This document shows, one piece after another, positions 29,085-39,324 of a stretch of DNA of 64,000 nt; within the stretch, counting starts at the first letter, position 1, and the number at the start of each line of letters is the position of its first letter. The DNA lies in assembly GCA_903845935.1 (NCBI GenBank), contig CAIMZI010000091.1, forward strand, positions 1 through 64,000. The letters are read 5' to 3'. Origin of the DNA: an uncultured beta proteobacterium (GTDB lineage: Bacteria > Pseudomonadota > Gammaproteobacteria > Burkholderiales > Burkholderiaceae_C). The position numbers and the translations under genes are program-made. A model generated the notes under the pieces. The model was given only the letters and a program-made list of their open reading frames with translations. It had not been told where the DNA came from and did no database searches.

Positions 29085-30418
29085 GGCTGTGGAGTAGCCA
29101 TTCGCTGCGCGCGCGCCTGTTGCTGCTGCTTTTTGGCGCGGTGCTGCTGACGGCCTGCGTTCAGGCCTTTGTGGCCTACCGCAGCTCGCTGGACGAGACC
29201 AATGAGATTTTTGACTACCAGATGCAGCAAATGGCCTTGTCGCTGCGCCCCGGCCTGCCGGTGGGTGGCTATGCCAGCGACGGTTTTCGCGATGACAAGG
29301 ACGACAGCTTTGAATTCATAGTCCAAGTGTCTACGGCCGACGGGCAAAAGATTTTTCAGTCCACGCCCAAGGCAGAACTACCGCACAAGGACGCCACCGG
29401 CTTCTCCACCTTCGAGGCGCGCGGCACCACCTACAAGCTGTATTCGCTGGTCTCAGGCTCGCAACGGATCCAGGTGGCGCAGGACCGCTCGGCGCGGCGC
29501 GCATTGGCGCGTACCCTGGCGCTGCGCACCACCAGCCCGATTATGGTGATGGTGCCGCTGCTGCTGTTTCTGGTCTGGTGGGTGGTGAGCTCGTCGCTGG
29601 AGCCGGTCAACCGGGTGCGCCTACACATCGCCAGCCGCGAGGCCGATGCGCTGCATGCAGTGGAGACCAGTGGCCTGCCCGACGAGGTGCGTCCGCTGGT
29701 GGACGAAATGAATCTGTTGTTCACACGCATGCGCCAGGCCTTTGCCACGCAAAAGAACTTTGTCGCCGATGCCGCGCATGAGCTGCGCTCACCGCTGGCC
29801 GCCCTGCGCCTGCAAGTGGAGCAACTGCGGCGATCGGTCACCGACCGGGAGCGCGATGTGGCCGTGCTGCGCCTGGGCACGGGCATAGACCGGGCCACGC
29901 GCCTGGTGGAACAGTTGCTGGTGCTGGCGCGCCAGCAAACTGGCGATGACGAGGCCTTGCCACCGGTGCCGGTAGACCTCAAACAAGTCACACTGTTGGT
30001 GCTGCACGACGCCGCCTATCTGGCGCATTCGCGCCAACTGCAACTCGACGTGCAGCTGGACGCCTGCAGCGTCAGCGGTCAGACCGAAGCGCTGCGCATT
30101 GTGATCAGCAATCTGCTGGACAACGCCATCAAATACACCCCCGCGGGAGGCAGCATCCACCTCACGCTGCGGGCACAAGCCCAAGCCGTGGTGCTGACCA
30201 TGGAAGACAGCGGTCCCGGCATTCCGGAACTAGATCGGCGACGCGTGCTAGACCGCTTTTACCGCGTGCCCGGTGCCGAGGGCTCGGGCAGCGGACTGGG
30301 CCTGGCGCTGGTGAAAACCATTGTCGACGCGCATTGCGCCACCCTATCGATTGAAACATCCGAGATTCTGGGCGGCCTGCGGGTATCGGTGCGGTTTCGC
30401 GCCCAACAGCGGACCTAG
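29081..30418 (+). CDS. Sensor histidine kinase (QseC-like)
   Basis: The product is 445 aa. A first membrane segment (about 10-28) and a second (about 147-165) enclose a periplasmic sensor of about 115 residues. The H-box is FVADAAHELRSPLAALRLQ (His near 235), and the ATPase lobe has NLLDNAIKYTP, DSGPGIP and GSGLGLALV. No receiver domain is attached, so it is a classical kinase acting on the preceding regulator. Confidence 0.9.
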   Translation: MRLWSSHSLRARLLLLLFGAVLLTACVQAFVAYRSSLDETNEIFDYQMQQMALSLRPGLPVGGYASDGFRDDKDDSFEFIVQVSTADGQKIFQSTPKAELPHKDATGFSTFEARGTTYKLYSLVSGSQRIQVAQDRSARRALARTLALRTTSPIMVMVPLLLFLVWWVVSSSLEPVNRVRLHIASREADALHAVETSGLPDEVRPLVDEMNLLFTRMRQAFATQKNFVADAAHELRSPLAALRLQVEQLRRSVTDRERDVAVLRLGTGIDRATRLVEQLLVLARQQTGDDEALPPVPVDLKQVTLLVLHDAAYLAHSRQLQLDVQLDACSVSGQTEALRIVISNLLDNAIKYTPAGGSIHLTLRAQAQAVVLTMEDSGPGIPELDRRRVLDRFYRVPGAEGSGSGLGLALVKTIVDAHCATLSIETSEILGGLRVSVRFRAQQRT

Positions 30419-30478
30419 CCTGCCGCTGCGCTGCTTGCGATTACCATGCACGGGCCCGTCACACTGCCCGAACCCGCC

Positions 30479-31111
30479 ATGGATCTCAAACCACTCATCA
30501 CCCTGCTGGCCATCGTCAATCCGCTGGCCATAGTCCCCTTCTTCATCCACTATACCCAGGGCTTTTCGGCCGAGCAGCGGCGCAATACCATCTTCGTCTC
30601 CTCCTTTAGCACCTTTGTGGTGATTGCGGTCAGCGCACTGGCCGGTCTGCAAATTCTGGAATTTTTTGGTATCACCCTGGCCAGCTTTCAGGTCGGCGGC
30701 GGCATGCTGCTGCTGACCAGCGCGCTCAATATGCTCAACGCGCAACCGGCCGAGGCCAAGCCCAGCACGCATGTGATGGAAGACGGCGCCGAGAAGGCAG
30801 CGCAGGGTTCCAGCATTGCCGTGGTGCCGCTGACCATTCCGCTCTTGACCGGCCCGGCCACCATGTCCACAGTGGTGATTTACGCCGACAAGGCCAAGAG
30901 CGTGCTGCAACTCGCCACCCTGGTGGGCTATGGCGTAGTGGTGGCGCTGGCCACTCTGCTGTGCTTTTCGCTGGCCGCACCGATTGCCCGCGTGCTGGGC
31001 AAGACCGGCATCAGCGTGATGACCCGTCTCATGGGCCTGATCCTGGCGGCGCTGGCGGTGGAAGTGATGTCCGACGGGCTGATCAAGCTGTTTCCGGCGC
31101 TGGGGCACTGA
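30479..31111 (+). CDS. MarC-family integral membrane protein
   Basis: From ATG 30479 the product is 210 aa with about six membrane segments. It begins MDLKPLITLLAIVNPLAIVP, the typical MarC opening, and contains TFVVIAVSALAG and the LLTGPATMSTVV motif near the middle. The molecular function of MarC proteins is not established. The frame opens 11 codons earlier, but the family start is the internal ATG. It follows the two-component genes on the same strand with a 60-nt gap. Confidence 0.88.
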   Translation: MDLKPLITLLAIVNPLAIVPFFIHYTQGFSAEQRRNTIFVSSFSTFVVIAVSALAGLQILEFFGITLASFQVGGGMLLLTSALNMLNAQPAEAKPSTHVMEDGAEKAAQGSSIAVVPLTIPLLTGPATMSTVVIYADKAKSVLQLATLVGYGVVVALATLLCFSLAAPIARVLGKTGISVMTRLMGLILAALAVEVMSDGLIKLFPALGH

Positions 31112-31291
31112 AGCGGCAGCAGCGCCAAATAATTGCGCACGATTGCAGCGCGGCACGTTCAAACGTCATTAAACTTTCCCAAAGTTTTTATTCTTGTGGC
31201 GGAGCTGGGTCTGGGACTGAAAACTTGTGCCGCGTTGCTGCAGCTCCATGCGGCAATTGCAGCTTACTAAAAAAATTTAGCTGGAATACAC

Positions 31292-34225
31292 ATGGTCCAA
31301 TCGTCCGCTCGCGCAACCGCCCATAAAAACGTCAGTGGCAAGGTATATGGACCCGCCTTCTGGTCCGCTGGTGTGCGCTTGATGAGCAGGTACCACTTCG
31401 GCGTCAAGGCGCTGATCATTTCCCTGCTATTGCTGGCACCCATGCTGCTGGTTGGATACTTTTACGCATCTGCCGAACTGGAGCAATTGCGATTCAGCCA
31501 GTCCGAGCAAGTCGGCGTCGCCACCCTGAAAAAATTCAGCCCCATTTTGCAAGGCGTGCTCAAGACCCGCAATGCAACCCGCGCCATGTTGGGTAACTTT
31601 GATGGGCTGACCAAATACGCCGAAGGGCGCAAGCAAACCGACGCGGCGCTGGCAGCCTTCGAAACCCAGTTGAGCCAAAACGGCGACCCTTTGGGCGTGC
31701 ACTCCGAATTTGACAAGCTGAAGTCGGCCTGGGCCCATACGGTTCAGTCCAAGAACGGGGCAGATGAAAAGGGACGCACCGTCTTTGGCCCCGTCACGGC
31801 AAGCATCCTGGCGCTGCTCAACAAGATCGGTGACAACTCCAATTTAGTGTTGGACCCCGACCTGGATTCCTTTTATCTGGTGGACACCATGGTGCTGTCC
31901 ATTCCACCGCTAGCCGAAGACCTGGGACAACTCTGGGGCTGGGGAACCTATGCGGTGGCCAGACCCGGATTGTCGGTGGATGAAGAGAAACGCTACACGG
32001 TGTGGGTGGCAGGGGCGGAAAACGGCATCAAGAGCAGCAAGGCCTATTTGCAGCGGGTGGTCGAGGCCAATCCCGAGCTCAAGCTCAAGTTGAACCTGGA
32101 GGTATTTGATGAGGCCCTTGCGTTTCAGAAATTTGCCAGTGACCCGGACGCGTTGATACAGAAAACCGACATGACGCCGCAACAGTATTTCGCCCAAGGC
32201 GAGGCCATTGTGTCCAAGCTGTTGGGCTTTTACGACACCGGACTGCCGGTGCTGGATGAACTGCTGGAGCTACGCACAGGGAAGATGAAGACGCGCATGC
32301 GGGTGGTGGGAGTGGCAGCGACCGTCGCCCTGCTGCTGGCAGGCTACTTTTTTTACAGTTTCTATCTGCTGACACGGGGTGGCATGCAACTGGTGGGCCG
32401 CCATTTGCAGGAGGTCGCGACTGGGGACCTGAGCCATGTGCCGGCCGAGCCGCTGGGACAGGACGAATTAGCCGGGGTCATTCACTCCCTCATCAGCATG
32501 CACGGCGTGCTGGGTCAGTTCCAGGCAGAACAGGCTGAAATGGCCAAGCAGCATGACGCCGGCATGACCGACTACCGTATCCCGCTGCAGGAACTGCCCG
32601 GTGCCTATCAGGTGATGGCGCAAGGAATCAATGAACTGGCGCAGTCCCATATTGGCGTCACGCTGGCAATCGTCAAGGTGATCTCCCAGTATTCAGAAGG
32701 TCATCTGGACGTGGCGATCGAACGCCTGCCAGGCCACAAGGCGCGCATCAGCGAGGCGATTGACCGCGTACAGGCCTCGCTTAAAAAGGCTGCCGAAGCC
32801 GCTCAGGCCAATGCGCGGGTGCGGGTGGCCTTGGACAATGTGACGCTGCCGGTTCGCATTGCTGCGGACGACGGAACCGTTCTGTATATCAACCATGCCT
32901 TTCGCAACGTGCTGCGGCGCGACCAGGAGGCCTTCCGCGCGCTGATTCCCGGCTTCGATCCGGAGCAATTTGTGGGCAGCAGCATCGGCATGATTTACGC
33001 CGACCCCCAAGCCGCCTTGGCGCGCCTGAGCAATCTCAGCGGTACCGTGCAGTCACAACAAGAGTTTGGCGGCCGGATCTACCGGCTCACGACGACTGCC
33101 GTCGTCTCCGACGCAGGAGAGCGACTCGGCACGATTGGTCAATGGGACGACATCACCGAACAATTGGCTTCTGAGAATGAAGTGGACTCCCTGGTGCGGG
33201 CAGCCGGCCAAGGCGATTTTTCGCAGCGGCTGTCGGCGGCTGGAAAAACCGGATTTTTTGCCAACTTGGCCAGCGGCATGAATGGCCTGATGAGCACCAG
33301 CGAGCAGGGCTTGAGTGACGTCGCTCTGTTGCTCCAGGCGTTTGCCGAGGGCAACCTGACCCAACGCATAGCACGCGAGTACGCGGGACTTTTTGGCCAG
33401 GTGAAGGACAGCGCCAACACCACGGCTGAAAACCTGACGCGCGTGCTGGGCGAAGTGCGAGCCGCTGCCGATGCGCTGACCGGTGCGGCCAACCAGGTAA
33501 GTGCCACGGCGCAGTCGCTGTCACAAGCCGCCAGTGAGCAAGCCGCCAGCGTGGAACAGACCACGGCCACCATGGATACCATGTCGGCCTCCATCAGCCA
33601 GAACAGCGACAACGCCCAGGTGACCAAAGGCATGGCCAGCAAGACCAGCAAAGAGGCGGTGGATGGTGGCGTGGCGGTGAACGAAACCATCTTGGCCATG
33701 AAGCAAATTGCCTCCAAAATTGGCATCGTCGATGACATTGCCTACCAGACCAACTTGTTGGCACTCAACGCGGCGATTGAAGCGGCCCGCGCCGGCGAGC
33801 ATGGCAAGGGCTTTGCGGTCGTTGCAGCCGAAGTCCGCAAGCTGGCGGAACGCAGTCAACAGGCGGCAAAAGAGATCGGCGAACTGGCCGGCAGCAGCGT
33901 GTCCACAGCCGAGCGCGCCGGCAAGTTGCTCAATGAAATCGTTCCCAGCATCCAGAAGACCAGCGAGCTGGTGCAGGAGATAGCAGCCGCCAGTTCCGAG
34001 CAAAGCGGTTCGGTGCTGCAAATTGGTGGCGCCATGGGGCAGCTGAGTAAGGCCACGCAGCAAAACGCATCCGCGTCCGAGGAATTGGCGGCCACCAGTG
34101 AAGAGCTTTCCGGCCAGGCCCAGCAGTTGCAGCAAAGCATTAGCTTCTTCAAGACCGGGGATGAAATGCCCAGGCTGACGGCGGCGCCCACACGAGGCGA
34201 TGGCGCCAAATTCAAACCGTATTAA
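31292..34225 (+). CDS. Methyl-accepting chemotaxis protein with PAS and two HAMP regions
   Basis: The product is 977 aa, much longer than a standard receptor. Membrane segments at about 38-57 and 333-358 enclose a helical periplasmic domain of about 275 residues. HAMP follows, then a PAS domain (about 505-620, [19 protein letters not shown]), a second HAMP-like region (about 655-720), and the signalling hairpin with the conserved tip (about 820-860, [20 protein letters not shown]). No C-terminal CheR pentapeptide is seen. Start could be 31292 or the internal Met at 31382. It probably senses an external ligand and, through PAS, an internal cue such as redox. The 180-bp gap upstream holds no feature I can name. 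Confidence 0.9.
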   Translation: MVQSSARATAHKNVSGKVYGPAFWSAGVRLMSRYHFGVKALIISLLLLAPMLLVGYFYASAELEQLRFSQSEQVGVATLKKFSPILQGVLKTRNATRAMLGNFDGLTKYAEGRKQTDAALAAFETQLSQNGDPLGVHSEFDKLKSAWAHTVQSKNGADEKGRTVFGPVTASILALLNKIGDNSNLVLDPDLDSFYLVDTMVLSIPPLAEDLGQLWGWGTYAVARPGLSVDEEKRYTVWVAGAENGIKSSKAYLQRVVEANPELKLKLNLEVFDEALAFQKFASDPDALIQKTDMTPQQYFAQGEAIVSKLLGFYDTGLPVLDELLELRTGKMKTRMRVVGVAATVALLLAGYFFYSFYLLTRGGMQLVGRHLQEVATGDLSHVPAEPLGQDELAGVIHSLISMHGVLGQFQAEQAEMAKQHDAGMTDYRIPLQELPGAYQVMAQGINELAQSHIGVTLAIVKVISQYSEGHLDVAIERLPGHKARISEAIDRVQASLKKAAEAAQANARVRVALDNVTLPVRIAADDGTVLYINHAFRNVLRRDQEAFRALIPGFDPEQFVGSSIGMIYADPQAALARLSNLSGTVQSQQEFGGRIYRLTTTAVVSDAGERLGTIGQWDDITEQLASENEVDSLVRAAGQGDFSQRLSAAGKTGFFANLASGMNGLMSTSEQGLSDVALLLQAFAEGNLTQRIAREYAGLFGQVKDSANTTAENLTRVLGEVRAAADALTGAANQVSATAQSLSQAASEQAASVEQTTATMDTMSASISQNSDNAQVTKGMASKTSKEAVDGGVAVNETILAMKQIASKIGIVDDIAYQTNLLALNAAIEAARAGEHGKGFAVVAAEVRKLAERSQQAAKEIGELAGSSVSTAERAGKLLNEIVPSIQKTSELVQEIAAASSEQSGSVLQIGGAMGQLSKATQQNASASEELAATSEELSGQAQQLQQSISFFKTGDEMPRLTAAPTRGDGAKFKPY

Positions 34226-34285
34226 GCGGCGTCAGTCCCGGTTAAAAAGTTTCCCCGTCATCGCCCCCCGGCAGCAGCGGGAGCC

Positions 34286-34975
34286 TTATGGCGCGGGCTC
34301 GGCCGCGCCCGCCTGCTGCAACCAGGCGTCGAGTTGCTGGGTCAGTTCATCCGTGGCCAGGGCCAGGGCCTGAACGCCGCCCGCGGCATCCGGGCTGGCA
34401 GCGGGGCGCTGCACCACCAAGCTGGTTTGCGCCAGTGGCTTGGAAGGGCTGCGGCTGAGCGTGGCCCGCACGCGCAGCAGCACGCTGCTGGTTTGTGCCG
34501 AGGCAAACAACTGGCTGAACTCCTCGAGCTCCAGGCGCAGCACCAGGGTACCGGGCGCCAGCGCATCGCCGGGCGAGAGCACGCTGCGGCGCTGGCCGAG
34601 TTGCTGACGCAGGCGCAGGCGCAGCAGTTGCGCCGGTGCCATGCTCCAGCGTGCCTGGGCGTAAGGCCGCAGTTGCTGGGCGTCGGCGTACAGCAGCCGG
34701 TACAGCACGGCGCTGCCGTCCAGAGCGCTGCTGGCATCTATGTCGGCCAGCAACAGGGGCGGTAGGGACGCCTGACTGCTTGAGAGGGAAGCGGGGATGG
34801 AACTGGGGACTTGGCCGGGCCCAAAGTCATACACCGCAGGACGCTGTGCCGGTGCACTGCAGGCGCCCAGCAGCGCGACCAGGGCTGCGGCCAGGGCATG
34901 GCGAGGCGGACTAGGCAGACGCAGGCCTTGCGTCAGAACGTGTGCAAGGGACCGAAGTGGAAGGATGAACTGCAT
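34286..34975 (-). CDS. ABC-type transport auxiliary lipoprotein (PqiC/MlaD-associated)
   Basis: The product is 229 aa. A lipoprotein signal ends in LVALLGAC. The rest fits the ABC transport auxiliary lipoprotein family: a YDFGP start after the lipid site, an RLLYADAQQLRPYAQARW segment and a C-terminal ATDELTQQLDAWL helix. Such lipoproteins sit in the outer membrane and work with MCE proteins in lipid movement between membranes. It is last of the four-gene operon, 8 nt after the MCE gene. Confidence 0.87.
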   Translation of the reverse strand: MQFILPLRSLAHVLTQGLRLPSPPRHALAAALVALLGACSAPAQRPAVYDFGPGQVPSSIPASLSSSQASLPPLLLADIDASSALDGSAVLYRLLYADAQQLRPYAQARWSMAPAQLLRLRLRQQLGQRRSVLSPGDALAPGTLVLRLELEEFSQLFASAQTSSVLLRVRATLSRSPSKPLAQTSLVVQRPAASPDAAGGVQALALATDELTQQLDAWLQQAGAAEPAP

Positions 34976-34983
34976 GCTCTGCC

Positions 34984-35979
34984 TTATTGATCAAGTGGGG
35001 GCACAAAGCCGGCCTCGCCAGGCCCAGGCGCTGGCGCAGCCCGACCCCATAACAGCGACTGCGGCTGCTCGGCCAGTCCGTCGGCGGCGCGACCGATTTG
35101 GCGCGCGGCACGGGTGGCTTCATCACTGCTGCGGCTCAGGCGCGGCAGCAGGATGGTGTTGAGCGTGGCGGTGCCGGCGGCCAGGGCCTCTGTGCTGCGG
35201 GCAATCTTCTCGAGCGTGCCGCCGGGCTCGCTGATACGCACATTGGTCAAGCGGAACTTTTCGGCCGAGGCCTTTACCACCTCGGCGCTGTCGCGCAGGC
35301 GTTCGGCCGTTAGCTGGATGCTCTTGAAGCTGGCGTCGAGCTGGGCCGCCATGCGCGGCAGGCTGGCGCTGCCCTCGGGGCCTGAACCGGTCAGCACCTG
35401 GTCGGCGTGGCGCGTCAGCTGACTGATGCCGGCGGCCGCCTGCGACAAATTGCTCACCGCCGTGAACAAGACTTTCTGATTCTCGGGCGCCATCAGCGCG
35501 TTGACGCGTTGGCTGGCTTCGTCAAGTTGCTTGAGCAAATTGCCGCCCTGCTCGGTCAGGCGCGACATCAGACCGGGCCGCATCGGAATGCGCCCCGGAT
35601 GCGCGATGCTGGTGGCCAGCGACTGGCTGGCTTCAGTGCTGTCATCGAGTTGCACAAAGGCCAGACCGGTCACGCCCTGAAAGCCCAGGCTGGCAAAGGT
35701 GGTGGCGGTGACCGGTGCGGCATCGCTCACGGCTATGCGCACCAGCACATTGCCGCGCGTCTGCGGGTCCAGGCCGATGGCGGTGACGCGGCCCACCTGC
35801 ACGCCCTTGTAGCGCACACCGGCCTGCGGCTGCAAGCCGGTCACGGAATCCTTGCTGGAGAGCTCATACACGCGCTGACTACTGTTGTCGCGTGTCAGCC
35901 AGACCGCCATGGCGATCAGCAGGGCGGCCAGCAACAGCACAAAAGTGCCGGCGGCAATGGCGTGGGATTTGTTTTCCAT
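34984..35979 (-). CDS. MCE/MlaD-family periplasmic lipid-transport protein
   Basis: The product is 331 aa. An N-terminal membrane anchor (about 10-27) is followed by a single MCE domain (about 40-125) with SKDSVTGLQPQAGVRYKGV and VQLDDSTEAS. The long C-terminal part is helical, and may form the tube seen in related assemblies. It binds the MlaE-type permease in the inner membrane and passes lipid across the periplasm. The length and helical tail are closer to the longer MCE class paired with auxiliary lipoproteins than to E. coli MlaD (183 aa). Confidence 0.9.
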   Translation of the reverse strand: MENKSHAIAAGTFVLLLAALLIAMAVWLTRDNSSQRVYELSSKDSVTGLQPQAGVRYKGVQVGRVTAIGLDPQTRGNVLVRIAVSDAAPVTATTFASLGFQGVTGLAFVQLDDSTEASQSLATSIAHPGRIPMRPGLMSRLTEQGGNLLKQLDEASQRVNALMAPENQKVLFTAVSNLSQAAAGISQLTRHADQVLTGSGPEGSASLPRMAAQLDASFKSIQLTAERLRDSAEVVKASAEKFRLTNVRISEPGGTLEKIARSTEALAAGTATLNTILLPRLSRSSDEATRAARQIGRAADGLAEQPQSLLWGRAAPAPGPGEAGFVPPLDQ

Positions 35980-35991
35980 CAGGATCTCTTT

Positions 35992-36783
35992 TTACACCTC
36001 TTGGTCTGCGGCGGCCAATATGGCCAGGGCCCGGTGCCCGCGCTCACCCCGAAAGAAGTCGCGCACAAAGGAATGGTCGAAGCGTATGGCCTGGCGTGGC
36101 GGCGCGTCCACGATCACCTGTTTGTCGGCCACCACGGCAATCCTGGTGCTCAGCTCGAAGATGGTGTCCAGGTCGTGCGTGACCATCACCACCGTCAGGC
36201 GCAGCTCCTGGTGCAGCGAGCGCAGCAGGGTGCAAAAGGCGTCCGACGCATCCGGATCGAGCCCGGCCGTGGGTTCGTCCAGCAGCAGCAGCGGCGGGTC
36301 CATCACCAGGGCGCGCGCCAGCGCCACGCGCTTGACCATACCGCCCGATAGGTCGGAGGGCATCTGGTGCGCCGCCGCGGGGTCCAGGCCCACCATCTGC
36401 ATCTTGACCATGGCGGTGTCATGGATCAGCGACCTGGGTAGGGTGCCGAGTTCGCGCAAGGGAAAGGCAATGTTCTCCAGCACGGTAAAGGCCGAGAACA
36501 GCGCGCCTTGCTGGAACAGCATGCCGACACGGCTGGCAGCACCGGCGCGACCCAGTTCGCTGGCCGGCTCACCTAGCACCGTGACGCTGCCGCTTTGCGG
36601 CGTCTCAAGCCCCAGCATCTGGCGCAGCAGCACGGTCTTGCCACTGCCTGAGCCGCCGACGATGGAGAGGAATTCGCCGCGCGCAATCGACAGATTCAGG
36701 TTCTGGTGAATGACAGATCGCACGCCACGGGTGCTAAAGGTCGAGCACAGATTTTCAATTTGGACAACATAGGAGGGGCTCAC
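35992..36783 (-). CDS. ABC transporter ATP-binding protein (MlaF-like)
   Basis: The product is 263 aa. Walker A reads GGSGSGKT, the signature motif is LSGGMVKR (typical of the Mla/Ttg2A class), Walker B is PPLLLLDEPTAGLD, and the H-loop is VTHD. It drives the MlaE-type permease encoded just upstream, whose stop it overlaps by 4 nt. Nothing is missing. Confidence 0.93.
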   Translation of the reverse strand: MSPSYVVQIENLCSTFSTRGVRSVIHQNLNLSIARGEFLSIVGGSGSGKTVLLRQMLGLETPQSGSVTVLGEPASELGRAGAASRVGMLFQQGALFSAFTVLENIAFPLRELGTLPRSLIHDTAMVKMQMVGLDPAAAHQMPSDLSGGMVKRVALARALVMDPPLLLLDEPTAGLDPDASDAFCTLLRSLHQELRLTVVMVTHDLDTIFELSTRIAVVADKQVIVDAPPRQAIRFDHSFVRDFFRGERGHRALAILAAADQEV

Positions 36784-37907
36784 AATCCCACCCCCTTGAA
36801 CAGCACGGCAAACAAGGCGTCCACCAGAATCACCATGGTGATGGAGCTGACCACCGAGGCGGTAGTACCCTCGCCCAGGCTTTGGGTATTGGGCAACACG
36901 CGCAGGCCATAGTGGCAGCTGATCAGCGCAATCATCAACCCGAACACCACCGACTTACCCGTGGCCAGCCACAGATTGGAAAGTTGCACCACCTTCGGCA
37001 AGGCAATCAAAAAATATTCGGGCGACAGGCCCAGGGTCAGGTCGGATGCCAGCACGCCGCCCAGCAGGGCCGCCAACGTGGTCCAGACACCCAACAGCGG
37101 CATCACCAGGGCCAGCGCCATGGCCCGCGGCAGCACCAGGCGGCTTCCCTTGCGAATGCCCATGACGCGCATGGCGTCGAGCTCCTCGGTGACCCGCATC
37201 ACGCCGATCTGCGCGGTGATGGCCGAACCGGATCGCCCGGCCACCAGGATGGCCGCGAGCACCGGCCCCAGTTCGCGGATCAGGGCCAGGCCCAGGATGT
37301 TGACGATAAAGGCATCGGCGCCAAACTGTCGCAACTGGCGCGCCATCAGATAGGCCAACACCACGCCAATCAGAAAACCCACCAGGGCCGTGATCGGTAG
37401 GGCGGTGGCGCCTATGCGGTAAATATGGCCGGAGATGTCGCGCCAAGGCGCCTTGCTGGGGTCGCGCAAAAACGCCAAAAAGTCCAGTGCGGTTTGCCCG
37501 GTCAGGCGCAGTCCGCCCACCGCATGGCTCTCGATGCCCATGATCCATTCGCCCAGCTTGAGAAACAGCTGCTTGAGCGTGTGGCGCTGTGCCTTGGGCG
37601 GCGGCATGGTGTAGCGGGCCACGCGGTTGAGCGTGCTGCGCTGCAGATCCAGCACCAGCACATGGCGCGGCCAGGCATGGCCCCAGGCATTCCATAGCAA
37701 CTGGGCTCCGGTGTGGTCCAGGCGCTGAATGTGGCGCAGATCCCAGCTCGCCTCCATCAAGGCCCGGGCGTGTCGCGGTAGAGACTCTTCCAGCGCCGTC
37801 CAGTTGTCGATTTGCGCCAGCGCGGCCGCGCTCCAACTGCCGTACAAGCTGATGCTTTCGCCACTGGCGGAAGTCTCGCGAACGATGCGGGGTTGGGGGT
37901 CTTGCAC
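36780..37907 (-). CDS. MlaE-family ABC permease with N-terminal STAS domain
   Basis: The product is 375 aa. The first ~110 residues look like a STAS domain (ISLYGSWSAAALAQIDNW, LDHTGAQLLWNAW), the role played by the separate MlaB protein in E. coli. The permease part follows, with RELGPVLAAILVAGRSGSAI, the hallmark of MlaE, and the EELDAMRVMGI coupling segment. The fusion explains why no mlaB gene is in the operon. No mlaC is here either; the MCE protein and auxiliary lipoprotein probably replace it. Confidence 0.92.
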   Translation of the reverse strand: MQDPQPRIVRETSASGESISLYGSWSAAALAQIDNWTALEESLPRHARALMEASWDLRHIQRLDHTGAQLLWNAWGHAWPRHVLVLDLQRSTLNRVARYTMPPPKAQRHTLKQLFLKLGEWIMGIESHAVGGLRLTGQTALDFLAFLRDPSKAPWRDISGHIYRIGATALPITALVGFLIGVVLAYLMARQLRQFGADAFIVNILGLALIRELGPVLAAILVAGRSGSAITAQIGVMRVTEELDAMRVMGIRKGSRLVLPRAMALALVMPLLGVWTTLAALLGGVLASDLTLGLSPEYFLIALPKVVQLSNLWLATGKSVVFGLMIALISCHYGLRVLPNTQSLGEGTTASVVSSITMVILVDALFAVLFKGVGL

Positions 37908-38004
37908 GGGGCCTAGGGGCCATCAAAAGGATATGCATCGCATGGTAAACCCTGGGCAGCGCTTGCAAGCAAAATACAGGTCTTATTCCGCCAAGCACGC
38001 CAGC

Positions 38005-39300
38005 ATGTCCATCAACGCTTTATCTATGAGTGCACCGTCCACCCCCCTGGTTCATAGCGCCCTGATGCAGAGCGTGGGTGCCACGCTATTCGGCCTGGCC
38101 TTGTTGCACAGCTTTTGCGCCAAACAGTTTGAGCGGCTGGCGCAGCGCCACCCGCGCCACGCCGGCCTCTTGCATTTGCTGGGCGAGGTGGAGGTGGTAT
38201 TTGGCTTCTGGGCCTTTGTGCTGATCGCCGCCATGGCCTTGCTGACCGGCAGCCAGCAGGCGATTGCCTATGCCGAGTCGCTGCAATACACCGAGCCGCT
38301 GTTTGTGTTTGTGGTGATGGTGGTGGCCGCCAGCAAACCGGTGCTGTCGATAGTCCAAAGCCTGCTGTTGGCGCTGGCCCGTGCTGCGCCGCTGCCGACG
38401 CCGTTGGTGCAGGCCTGGCTGGGCCTGGCGGTGGTGCCGCTGCTGGGCTCGTTGATCACCGAACCGGCGGCCATGACCCTGGCCGCGCTGATGCTGTCCA
38501 GCCAAATCTTCAAACCGGGTATCCCGGAGCGGCTGAAATACGGCGCCCTGGGCGTGCTGTTTGTCAACATCTCGATTGGCGGCACGCTCACCTCGTACGC
38601 CGCGCCGCCGGTGCTGATGGTGGCCGGTGCCTGGGGCTGGGACACCGCCTTTATGGCGCACAGCTTTGGCTGGAAGGCGGCACTCGCCGTGCTGGTCAAT
38701 GCCAGCGGCATTGCCTTTCTGTTGCGCACGCATTTGCAGGCCCCGGCACAGGCCACCGACGACAAGCCGGTGCCGCTAAAGGTCAGCCTGATCCATCTGC
38801 TGGTGCTGGGCGGCGTGGTGAGCATGGCCCACCATCCGGTGCTGTTCCTGGGCCTGTTTCTGTTTTTTCTGGGCTACACCCAGGCCTATGCGCGTTACCA
38901 GAGCCCGCTGATCCTCAAGGAAGCCCTGCTGGTGGGATTCTTCCTGGCCGGTCTGGTGGTGCTGGGCGGGCTGCAGCAATGGTGGCTACAGCCGATTGTC
39001 TCCAGCCTGGCGCCCACCGCGCTGTTCTTTGGCGCCGTCGGCCTGACGGCCATGACCGACAACGCGGCGCTGACCTACCTGGGTTCGCTGATTGAGGGCA
39101 TCTCCAGCAGTTCGCAATACATGCTGGTAGCCGGTGCCGTCACCGGCGGCGGCCTGACCGTGATTGCCAACGCGCCCAACCCGGCCGGTGTGGCGCTGTT
39201 GAAAAACGGCTTTGAAGACGCGTCGATTGGCGCCGGTGGCCTGCTGCTGGGCGCACTGCTGCCTACTTGCGTGGCTGCAATTTTCTTTCTCTTGCTGTAA
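38005..39300 (+). CDS. Putative Na+/H+ antiporter
   Basis: From ATG 38005 the product is 431 aa with about 11 membrane segments. The open frame reaches back to 37729, but that part lies antisense to the MlaE-like gene and reads as non-membrane, basic sequence, so it is left out. Family features include HLLGEVEVVFGFWAFVLIA, GSLITEPAAMTLAALMLS and MTDNAALTYLGSLIEG with buried acidic residues. It resembles the putative Na+/H+ antiporter family (PF07399-type); the ion specificity is inferred from the family. It is divergent from the Mla-like operon. Confidence 0.85.
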   Translation: MSINALSMSAPSTPLVHSALMQSVGATLFGLALLHSFCAKQFERLAQRHPRHAGLLHLLGEVEVVFGFWAFVLIAAMALLTGSQQAIAYAESLQYTEPLFVFVVMVVAASKPVLSIVQSLLLALARAAPLPTPLVQAWLGLAVVPLLGSLITEPAAMTLAALMLSSQIFKPGIPERLKYGALGVLFVNISIGGTLTSYAAPPVLMVAGAWGWDTAFMAHSFGWKAALAVLVNASGIAFLLRTHLQAPAQATDDKPVPLKVSLIHLLVLGGVVSMAHHPVLFLGLFLFFLGYTQAYARYQSPLILKEALLVGFFLAGLVVLGGLQQWWLQPIVSSLAPTALFFGAVGLTAMTDNAALTYLGSLIEGISSSSQYMLVAGAVTGGGLTVIANAPNPAGVALLKNGFEDASIGAGGLLLGALLPTCVAAIFFLLL

Positions 39301-39324
39301 GCACAGACCCTTGCGCACCATCCC

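Noticed and set aside
37729-38004. N-terminal extension of the antiporter frame
   Set aside because: It lies antisense to the permease gene, is basic and not membrane-like; the family start fits ATG 38005.
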